Source: Temnopleurus reevesii
Taxonomy: Eukaryota; Echinodermata; Echinoidea; Temnopleuroida; Temnopleuridae
Assembly (NCBI GenBank): GCA_036244855.1
Contig: BQKZ01000003.1
Span: 502,984 to 566,983 of the forward strand
DNA length: 64,000 nt
Direction of reading: 5' to 3'
Under the pieces are notes generated by a model, which worked only from the letters and a program-made list of their open reading frames with translations, was not told where the DNA came from and made no database searches. Position numbers and translations under genes: made by a program. Shown one piece after another: positions 44,274 to 56,200 of this stretch; position 1 is the stretch's first letter, and the number at the start of each line of letters is the position of its first letter.

Positions 44274-47200
44274 TTCACCATCATCATCATCTGCTTCATC
44301 ATTATGATTATCATTATCATTATCAGCATCATCATCATTCTCCTCCTCATTATCATCATATAATCTCAATCTGCATCCTCATTTTCACCCTGGTTCTCAT
44401 CACTATCTAAATCACCACGTTCATCATCCTTGATCATCATCGTCATCATGACTATCATCATTACCATCATTTTCATCACCATCACCATTGTCATTCTTAT
44501 TGTCATCATTATCACCATGATTGTTATCATAATCCTTATCCTCCTCATTCTCCTCCAACTGCTTTCCCACTTCATCATTATAATCCTCCCCCTCTTCGCA
44601 CCCTCATTTTTTCTTCGTCCCCAACACCATCAACGTTACCATCCACATCATCCTCATAATCATTTTCATCATCCTTATCATCCCTATTGTCATTGGCATT
44701 ACCAGAATCAGAATCAGAATCCTCATCATCACTGCCATATTTACAACAGACATCAACAATTTTCATGAATCAATTTTACTCTAATTCGACTCTCCTCACA
44801 CCCTTTCTTCCATTATCTCATCATCTTCTTCTCCATCTCTCTTTCCTCCCTTGCAGTAGTCACCAGAGCTTTGTGCAGACCATCAAGGCCTCTGAGGCGG
44901 CTCCTCCAGTCTTCAACCTCTCTGTGCTCAAGAAGCACGTCATTACGTCGTTGGGCGAGGCGGTGGCACACGGTGTGTCACACTGCCGAGATCCCATCGG
45001 TGGCAATTATAATAACCTCTTTGTGTGAGTATCAATATCTTCCTGGGACTCTGTAATTACAAATAATATTTTTCTAGATTTTATATAATGCAGTGCATAT
45101 GAGCAAGATTAACTCCTTCAGTTCTTTTCAATGTTCTTATGATGGTATAACAATTTTATTAAAGAACGTTCATATTGGTTTACATAGGAACACAAAATTA
45201 TAAGTTAGAACATGATTTTTAAAAAGAAAATTGGTTTACCTGATGCGTTTCATAATTCATGTTACTTACTTTTATAATGTTGATTTATTTAGTCTACATA
45301 ATAGGCTATTTGTTATTTTCTTGTGTTCCTTTTTCAGGCCTTTGTTACAACTCTGTGATGCTCTCCTTGTGATTGGTAAGTGATAAGCCCAAGTAATGTT
45401 CTTTAATTTCTTCTTCGTCATAGTAATAAGTGTTTATTATTCAATTGATTAAAAAGAATTTGATTTGTCAACTGATATGAATTCATTTTCAATGTAATTG
45501 CAATCTTTTTAAAAAAAAATGCAGAAGTTGTTATGAATATTGAAATATAGTAGAGGAATTATTTGATGCAAGGACTTTTGCAACACTACTAGTGCTTTAG
45601 AAAATTGGGATATTCATTTCTTTATTTCATTATTAAATCTACCAGAATTTAAAACCTGTTCATTATTGCAGGAGAGTTTGATGATGATGATCTGAAAAGT
45701 CTTCTCATTCTTATTGATCCTGGAACATTTGATGAGACCTTCAAGAAAGGTGAGTTTCTCATTGATATTTAATGATTACCATTTACTTATTATTTGAAAA
45801 AAGTTCATAGATTTGTGAATTTTGATATGATATTATTTTGTTTATGAAGAGTCTTGAATGATAAATCTCAATTTTTAAGAATCAGTTAATGCAGATAAGA
45901 TACTTTCGATGTATATAGATGAGCCAATCAAACTTGCAATGTGCTTTCTATTCCAACATCTATGTGATAGCCAGCTCATTGATCAAGCTCAACCAATGTC
46001 TTTGTAGATCACTTCTTTAATTTGATATATTTATTCCATTGATTTGATTTAAATATTTTCATAGGAATCAGTGACACATTCGGAATGCTTCAGATACATC
46101 CAGATGAGCCTGTCAAACTTGCAATGTACTTGCTTCTCTAATGTCTATGTGACAGCCAACTCAGACATCAAGTTGAACCATCAACTCTAATATAAATCAT
46201 TTCTTTGACGTTATATAATTCAATTGATTTGATTTGATTTGATTTGATTTGATTCAATAGGAATTAGTGGCACAGTTGGAATGCGTCAGATGCATGTAGA
46301 TGAACCAATTAAATTCACAATGTGCTTTCTACTCCATCATCTATGTGATAGCCAGCTCAATAACCAGCTCAATCAATGTTTTCTTTAATTCCATATATTT
46401 TTTTCATTTATTTTATTTGAATCTCCTCATAGGAATCAGTGAAACAGTTGGAATGCTTCAGATGCATCTAGATGAGCCTGTCAAATTTTCAATGTGCTTC
46501 CTACTCCAACATCTATGTGATAGCCAACTCAGGCATAGTGTTGATTCATCAACTCTAATATAAATCATTTCTTTGACGTGATATAATTCAATTGATTTGA
46601 TTGAATTTGATTTATTTTTTGTAGGAGTCAGTGATACAGTTGGAATGCTTCAGATGCATCTAGATGAACCTGTCAAACTTTCAATGTGCTTCCTACTTCA
46701 ACATCTGTGTGACAGTCAGCTCAGGCATCGAGTTGAATCCATCATCAATTTCTCTGATGACTTTGTAGAAGAATGCCAAGCAGTAAGTACAACAGTGTTA
46801 TACAAAGATGTATTAAAATGATCGCCAAAATGACAGAGGTGCACCCTTTGTCCTGGCCACTAACCTACATGGATTGCTGGCCTTATTTTTTAAAAGAGGT
46901 CCATTCATACTTTTTTAAATTTTGCCCCTCCATTCTTACTTACATGGGATGTTGGATGTAATGTTAGCCCCATTCATTCTTTCTTATCTCCATTGTTTGT
47001 TCGGTTTATTTCGTTTCTAGTATCAGATCAATTTGAAAGGATGGCTGCATTTATACCGGTATGGACCCATTCCTCTCCCCTCGGAGCCTCATATGTTTGT
47101 TTATTATTATTGTTATTCCTCCTCCAGAATCAATTAAAGATTTCTTAGAAGACATGCAGCCTTATCGACTAAATTAAGTAAGAAAGTATAGGTATAATCA

Positions 47201-50200
47201 TACATTTTTTTAATCTCTCCCTTTCCTTTGGCCCTCCTCAGTTGTTGAATAGATTTTTCTTGTCAACTAAAGATTTATTTGAAAGTAGACAATTAATCCC
47301 AATCCCAACCTCTATAAAGGTCATGAATTGATTATTTTATCTTTCTTTTACAGGACCAACTGAGAAGATTCCTTGAAGTGAGGAATACAGACATGCCTCC
47401 AGTCATAGCAGCCAAGAAGACCAGAGAGTTTAGATCAACTCCTCAAGAACAGGTATTGCTATCAAAAGTATTCTTATTACAAATTACTTCAGATGGTCCA
47501 CGGATACATGTAGTTATGGCTCAGTTCAGAACAGTACTTAGTTTCTAGCGTTATATGACTTTCTTTCCCTCAAATGGGGATGTTTCTAAATGACATGGGT
47601 ATCTTAATGGGATTTTCCTTTCCATAGAGACTTAAAAGTCCATGAAATTTCATTTCTTCTTTCTTGTATCCTACCATTAATTATCATAAGTTTTTAATCT
47701 CTACCACAAAGTTCCATTCTTGTCACTTGTCCATTCCCTTGCTGTAGATGTGAGTGTTTTAAATTCAAGAAGCTTGATTAATGGGATAGGTCTTTGCCGT
47801 TAACAACTAGGTATCATTCTACAGAAGTTCCACACCACCGTAGCCAGTCATTGATCTTTAATCCTTCACATACATTTGTATATCTCTTCCTCAACCAATT
47901 GTCTGTCCTTACCTTCCTCTAGATGCGAATGCTGCTGAAATTCAAGGAGCTTGATGATGGGATGTGCCCATGCCGCGAGGACCTGAGAGCTGTCCTTCAG
48001 GAGTTCCACACCACCCTGGCCAGACATTGATCATGAATCCTCTGTATGAATGTTGATATTTCTTCCTTAACCAATTGTGTGCTCTTACCTTCCTCTAGAT
48101 GCGAATGCTGCTGAACTTCAAGGAGCTTGATGACGGGATGTGCCCATGCCGTGAGGACCTAAGAGCAGTCCTCCAGGAGTTCCACACCACCCTGGCCCAA
48201 CACTGTGGGGTACATGAGACCCAGGAGGAGAAGAGTACAGATGGTAGAGGGTTGATCAGGAGGTTCCTGTCCTGGTTAGCAGGAAGTAGGAAAGAACCTC
48301 CTCCTGCAGGGTCCGTCCTGCAGGAGAAGTTCTCTAGTGGTGAGTTCGATTGCTCTCATTTTTAAACCTGCTGAATTAAAATCGAAATACTCACTTTTCC
48401 AGTGCTGTTATGGTTCCTAGGAGGAGTGGGTGAGAGGGAAAGAGAAACAGCAGATACATAGTAAATCAAAACATAAAGCCATTTATTGATATAAGATCAG
48501 TTTATAATACAGTTTTCCTATGACATGTGTTGCCACCTTTTAAGATCATCTATAAAACCATTATGATTTGTCTGGTATGTTCTCTGTAAAATATTTAAAA
48601 GGAAAAACCTGCATGTAGTCAGTGAGCTTTACAAATTGACATAATAATACATAATTCTTTAAAGAAACTGTCACACACGATCACATTTAAACAATTGCAA
48701 AAGAATCAAGACTTATTTTTAGTATATCAGAGATCTATGCCAATGTATTTAGTATATATGTAGCAATCCTGTGTTGGTATGCCAGTTTCTGGAAGCCAGT
48801 GATAATATCCTTGATCACGGTTGTAGAAAAAAAAATTGTATCCAGAAGCAGTATACTACTTGGCAATGACTAGGCCTAACATGACTATAACTTGTTAATC
48901 TTATTCGCTTCCTATAGACTCCCTATCCCACCTCATCTCCAACACAATGATCAAATGGGCAGAAGAGAAGCACATCGAGGACCCAACTTTGGTCAGGGAA
49001 ATGTTCAACCTCTTACATCGACAGTATGATGGAGTAGGAGAGGTAAGATTTATCTTGATTTTTTTTTCATCCACTTTCTTGAATCGAAAGCAAGATGAAA
49101 GGATGGTATATGATCATGGCGTAAGAGTCGGTGATCCTTCATGAAATAGGAAAAGCTGAGTGACTGGATAAATAATGTATTTTATATGTTCTTCTAATGA
49201 CTTTCATAGTTTTGATGGCATCTAATGACTTAATGGCTATTGAAAATCTATTCTCTTTTCAATGTGTAATTTATCAGGCCCTGTTTCAGTTTATTTCATG
49301 CAAGTTCCAAAGACATTATCATAATTTTACTATTAATGATGCTGGAAATCATCATGCGGTCCTTTGGACAATTAAATTAATTTGTAGCCGTGAGACCACA
49401 AAATTATTCAAATGGTGCTGGTTCATCAAGATGTTCACATAATTGATAAAGAATCTGGGAATATATTCCATATTTAAATTACTCTGATTCTTTTTAATAT
49501 AATAAAGTAATACATTGCCACAATTGCTACATTGAATGCTAACCATTACTATCTCTTCTTGTACAGCTATGTCGTGCCTTACAGAAGAGTTATGTTGTCA
49601 GCGGCAACCAGTCTGATGACATCGTCCACCTCTTGACCTCTTTAGGTCAGATCAGGTCACTGCTGACGGTTCAGATGGGATCTTGTGAAGAGGAAGCACT
49701 CATCAAACATCTCTGGTAGGTCCAAGGTCATTTATTACATGTTCTCTACATTTAGTCTTTCTATGTAGATTTAATTTGATTTGACTAAATGTTGATTGGG
49801 TTATCTCTGAACAATAATGTAACAGACAATTACCCTACAATTGCCCTGCTAATAATTCATCATAGGCTTGGGTAAGGGTAGAAAAAAATGAATTTTGGAT
49901 TGGTTTTGAATAATGTGATGATTAGGATTTGGATTAGTTTTCAGGATTAATTTACAGTTTGGCTTACTATGTAGATTTTTCATTTGAAAGATTGCCATCG
50001 GACGTTATGTCATGGAACACTCTGATCTTCCTTATGAATGAAAGTAAAATTGTCTCTCACGATTTCCTTTAAAAGAAAAACCCTTGAAAGACATGATCTT
50101 CCAATTATCATCAGTATAAGGATTTATGAAATAGGCCCATGTATTACATTATTAGTATTTTGCATAATTAATTTCACCTTTTAACAACCTTCAGGGAAGT

Positions 50201-53200
50201 GACAGACAACAAAGTCTTCTACCAGCACCCTGACCTGATGAGGGCGCTCTGCGTCCATGAGACGGTGATGAACGTGATGGTCAATGTCTTGGAGAAGCAC
50301 CAGACATCCATCCAGTTGACCAGTGACCAAGAGGCTGAATCATCTGCCCAGGCTCAGGGAGCAGCCGGCACCAGTGCACCTCCACCACCAAAGACGCAGG
50401 TATGGCAGGATATCAATTTCCCAGATTTTATTTGCAATGTGAGAATATTAATCTCCCAGATTTTATTTACAATTTGAGCTTCTGAGTTGAATTTTTCTAC
50501 AAGCTTTAATCAAAATTCAACAATACAATAGCATTTCCTCCTAAAAATTCAAATAAGTAATTATTCACACTTCCTTGTTAGCTCATTATATATAGTCCAC
50601 GATAGAAGTAATTTATGAAACATATTTTCTTAAAGCTTCCAAATTAAACATAAAAACTACTTTGTTATTTATATATAATTAAGTAGATATCTAACAAAAT
50701 CATTTTTTTAATAGAAATTGCAATTTCAAGTAAATGTTACATTGTGAATAATTACCTCAACAAATGAAGATTTCAGATTTTAAATATCATATTGCAGTCT
50801 AATTAATACTTCTGCTCATTGATCAAGATTTTCATACTTTTTATTTATGGACAAATCTTTGAATTATTAATATCTCCCTCCTTGCCCGGCAATGATTACC
50901 CACTCCCAACAGGAATCTGAATTCAACCGTGAGCTCATCACAGCCTGCTCACGTTTCCTCAGCTACTTTTGTCGCGTCAGCCGTCGAAACCAAATGGCCA
51001 CTTTTGATCACATCACATACTTTTTAGAACAGAGCGACATAGGACTTTGTAAGTTTGCTTGCAAGGATGAGGTGAACCATACTAAACAACACTGCCTTGC
51101 AAAAATTCACCATTAACCAGATTTATGTTTTTCCGGACAGTCGGTTTGCCTGTGGACTGTGAAGGAATCTCGTTTTAATTTGTGGTTGATTTTTATCCTT
51201 TCACCCAAAGCATGCGTGGAGAATGACATATCCAGAATTCAAGATGTTATAATCTTTGAACGTTTTGTTATAGAGATTGAATTATGTGCATCTCACATCT
51301 CTAGGTTATACATTTCAAAGCAGTCATTTCTATTTGAAAAATAAAATTCCATATTACAAAATTTTATTGGATGATTTAGAATCTCTTTCGTTTCCAATTC
51401 TGTCCGGTTGAAAAAGATTTAAATTTGTATGGAATTGTTTGAAACAAATCTGAATAAACGTTTATCACTTCAGAGGGAGAGAACAAATTAGGGTGATCAG
51501 AAGGAGACTTTACTTTTGACCATTCAGAATATCTTCCACCTTAAAAGATTTGGTGTATATTTGTCTTTAAGAGAAAATGCATGACATCATTTGACTAACA
51601 TTATATATTTAGGTGAAGGAAAATATATTTGCATGCTTTTAAATTACAAAAGTATAGGTGTTACAAGAACATTTTATGGATTTTAATTTGATATGTGGTC
51701 AAATTTCTTAGTTTTTTTTTATTTGTTGGACCTCAATTCTAGCAATTACCCTTTGAATGGGTAAAGCTATTTACATTCCATTCTGTTTAGAACAGACAGT
51801 CAATCTTCAATGCAATTTACTATGCATTTCTTGCACTACCAATTCGAAAGGAAGTTTTTAAGAATTAAATAATTGGTTGCTGTGTATTCCTATGATGAAT
51901 GATGATGCACAGGACCTTCTAAATGTTCTTTGTACTTTATGAATAACATATGCTTTTAATTTTCTGTGCACTTACTCCACATATGTGAAGTTAGTTTGAG
52001 AACACAAGCAAGGATTGAATGCAGTGGTTTTCACACATTACTCCCATTTGTTTTTCCCATATTAACCATCCCTACTGTAAGGCATTCACTTTGGCCATAT
52101 CCCTATTTTTTTTTAAATCTCCATTAGAATTTTGATATAATTTGGTCATTAATAATATCCTCACAACTATGTGGTGCTTGGAATAACTTTTGAGTCTTCA
52201 ATGTACTTTTATTTTAGTTTCAAGAATCCTCTCTATTTAAAGCAAAAATGTCACAACTTTGCAACAATTTGATATCAATCCTGAAATGAATGCCTTACAT
52301 TACTGTAAACCAGAGTGCCATAATGCAGAGAATAACAATCAAGAGGACCAGTATATTCATAACAAGGATAGTTTTTATGTTTGGTTTTGAAGGAAATGTT
52401 GTTGCTCCTCTCTCCATAAAGGCACTCTACATCTCTATGTTTTGTCACATCTCCACGTCTTGTCATTTCTGTCATTAACTTTTCCCGAGCAGGTTTGTGT
52501 GTACACGTTCCTTGCACGTCAGGCGCGTATGTGCCGCTCCGAAGAACGCTTCGCTCGTGAGCTCATCGCCAGCTGCTGCAAGTTCCTCTGCTACTTCTGC
52601 CGCACCAGTCGGCAGAACCAGAGGGCGCTGTTTGATAAACTTCTCTACCTCCTTGATCATGGCTTCATAGGGCTGTGTGAGTAGATATCATCTTAGCAGG
52701 TCAAAGGTTACAGTTTGTAATCTGGGAAGGGGAGCAAACTTCATCAGCAGAATGACTATAGTATCATAATAATTGTGCTGAAAAGATGCATTTTGAAATA
52801 TATTATGTTACTTTGCTTGCTACTTGATGATTATTCATTAAATTTTGCCGCAAACTCCTAATATCAACATAAGTTGATTGACACAGTGAAAAGATAAATT
52901 CCTCTCATTGTAAAAGGGTCAGGTGATAAGAAATAGACGATTTTGTTTACCATTACGGATATATCGGCATCATGATGTTTATTCATATTCCTTTTTAGCT
53001 TAGTCGTGCACTTTGGTTTGGATTTTATTGTTTGCTAAATTTAGAGCATGAGATTTGTTTTGTGCATGTTTTACAGCATGACCTCCTTTTATTTTCAATT
53101 ATCTTTATATCATTTATAGTATCTTTTATATGATTTGCAAGTGGAAAATTGTTTTTTCAAGTACTTATCTTATTGGTTTATTTCTTCCGTAATAGTTGAT

Positions 53201-56200
53201 ATCTCTTAGTATTCAACTAAAATTGGATAAGATAATTTATTTAATATGTCCCTCTTAAATAACTCTGTACCGCATTGATTTTAAGCATATTGCATTCCAT
53301 TAATTAACTTTCCTAAAATGAAGGAAAAACATCTCACTGGTTCTATGGTATGTTATTTGTGAGAAAATTGGGATATAATTGATTGATTTTTCTTACCTTT
53401 GAGCATATTAATTTTAGCCAATTTCTTGCTTCTTTTTAAATGTTTTAAATCATCATAATTGTTTAATTTTGAATCAATGAATATCTAGCCTACCCATCTC
53501 TGCGCGGCTCCTGCCCTCTTGACGTAGCAGCTGCCTCTCTGATGGACAACAATGAGCTTGCCTTAGCTCTAAGGGAGCAGCACTTGGAGAAAGTCATCAC
53601 CTTCCTGTCTGGGTGTGGGGTGCAAGATAACGCCCGTCTGAGAGCCATGGAGAAACCGCTTCCAGGCTGGGATCCGCTGGATGGGGAGAGATATCTGGAC
53701 TTCATGCGACATGCTGTGTGGGTCAATGGTTAGTATTAGTGTGTCGTTTAGCACAGGAAGGATGAGGAATAGGGATAAAGAGGAGATGGATGTCTTGATG
53801 TGGGCTGGAGGATCCGCTTGATGAAGAGATATGTGCACTTCATGTGGCATGCTGTATGGATTAATGGTAAGTTGGGTTGTGTTGCAAGCAGGAAGGATGA
53901 GTTAATGGGGATAAAGAGGGGATGGATGTCTTGATGTAGGGTGCATCATAACACCAATCTGAGCGACCTAGAAAAACCCCTCCCTGGCTGGGATCCACTG
54001 GTGAGGGACCTGTATCTAGACTTCATGCAACACGCTGTATTGGATAATGGTGCGTTTTGAAGAAGGGGCAAAGGAATTGTGATGAGGGGATGGATGTCTG
54101 GATATGGGGTGCAGTATAACACCTGTCTGAGGGTTATGGAGAAACTCCTCTCTGGTTGGGATCCACTGGATGGAGAGAGGTATCTGGACTTCATGAGACA
54201 TGCTGTTTGAGTAAAAGATGAGTAACTGTGTGTTGCAAAAATGAAGCATGAGGAATGGGGGCACTGAGGAGATGGTTTTTTGGAAGTGGAATGCAAGATA
54301 ATGCCCGTCTGAGGGCTATAGGTGGAAAGGGGTAGCTGGACTTATATGTGACATTCTGTATGGATTAATGGTAAGTAGGAGTGTGCTTTCATAGAGAGAA
54401 GGGATGGAGGAATGGGGGTTAAGATAGGATGGATGTGGGTGTAAGATTACACATTTCTGATGCCAATGGAGAAACACCTCCCTTGCTGGAATGTGATTAT
54501 GAATGCATCTATTTAGTATAGGGTAATGAGAAGAAAAGGATAATAGGGTGATAGATGAATAGAGAGAAATATCTCAATGTCATCAGACTGGTTTGATATT
54601 GAGGAGTGTTTCTAGGGAGTGTAGAGATGGTTGGCAGAGATGTGAATGCTTGGTTATTATAATGGTATGAATTTTATGTTCTGTTTTTTTTAGATGATTC
54701 TTATTCGTTAGAAAGTGGAAATTATGTTTTTAATATCATCAACCTTGAAATTTGAAGGCATCTTTATGATTTAATATGCAGATATTTGAGTGATATAATA
54801 TTGATGAAAATAGACTGTATTTTGATGTTGTTCAATAGGAATTATTTAACTTTTCAAGCAACACAATTTAGGTACATCAGAATACAATAATCTCTGGGGA
54901 TTTACTCTGTGATATTTGCACTCAAATCCCCGTGACAGGTGAGACAGTGGAAGAGAATGCCAATCTGATCGTCCGAATGCTTATCAGACACCCAGAGTGC
55001 CTTGGCCCCGCCCTGAGAGGGGAAGGTAAAGGCCTCCTAGCAGCCATGGAGGAAGCCATTGACCTATCAGAGACAGCCGAGGAGGGTTATCTCATCTCAG
55101 CTCCTACCATGGCTATCAGTGAAGAGGATGGAGAAAGCAGACCCATCGATGCATCAGGGTAAGTGTCAGTAAAGTTTTACTGGTGTCAGGAGTGGGATAA
55201 TGAACTTCCAGTGAATTGAATCAAGTTCAAACCATGTTTTTGACATGTTTTTGAGGGCAATGTGTTGGTTCACAAAATGTAGTTTGATCATTTTAGGAGT
55301 ATATTAGGGTTACAACTTAAGGGTGTCAGCATTGGGATCAATACAATTTCAATCCATTGAATAAAGTTGAAGCCATTCTTTAGCAGCAAAATCTTAGACA
55401 GACACTAGACACTAAAAGGTATATGATCAATTTTAAATGTGCATATCAAGGGAGGCAAGTAATAGACTGCAAAGTATAAGGGTGTCAGGAGTGGGATTAT
55501 ATAAACTCCCAAGGAAACGAAAGTGGTTATGTATTGAGAAAAATGTTTCATTCCATGGAGTTAGTTTCAGTTTACTTAAATGTACATTATATTTAGTATT
55601 ACTAGGATATTGTAAGTTAGATTTACCTAGTAATGTGAATATGTCTTTAATTATTTTAAGTGTACAGTATCCAGAATTATGGATTTTGAAGTGTATTTCA
55701 TAGATGATTTAAACTTGAATGAACAGATGGAACAGATCACACAAGCCCTATGATATTGTATAGATTTTTTGTTAATATCGAGAACTTATTGGATTTGTGA
55801 TTCATTCCGTATGTGTGTTGTACTGAATTGGATCTAATGAGTTAAACTGAGACATAACCTGTTGACTACTGAATTCTGCAATTCCCATAAACTTTGAGCA
55901 GGGACTGCCCGGTTTCAGTTGTCAATGGATTAATGCACTGCAAGGAGTATACAAACATTGAATAAAATCCTTTATAAATCATTCACAGGACTGGTGATGT
56001 GGATGAGATGGATGAAGATGACGTTGACACAGGTGGAGCCATCTTGACATTCTACGCAACCCTGATTGATCTCCTTGGCCGATGTGCCCCTGATGAGAAT
56101 CGTCTCTCTCAAGGCAGGACAGAACCCCAGAGGATAAGGGCTATCCTACAGAGCTTAGTCCCACTGGATGATCTTGTTGGGGTCCTCAATCTCAAATTCA

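Noticed and set aside
44057..44768. Poly-Met, poly-Ile/His and Asp-rich open frames on both strands
   Set aside because: Products of the ATC trinucleotide repeat in intron 40.
52493..52520. Inner acceptor cgtcag at 52520 as the true start of exon 50b
   Set aside because: The outer acceptor has a far better pyrimidine tract and is the first AG after it; the inner one stays possible as a minor in-frame variant.
53946..54296. Minus-strand open frames of 116 and 82 codons over the exon 51 copies
   Set aside because: They repeat the antisense of the exon 51 segment; no independent gene signal.
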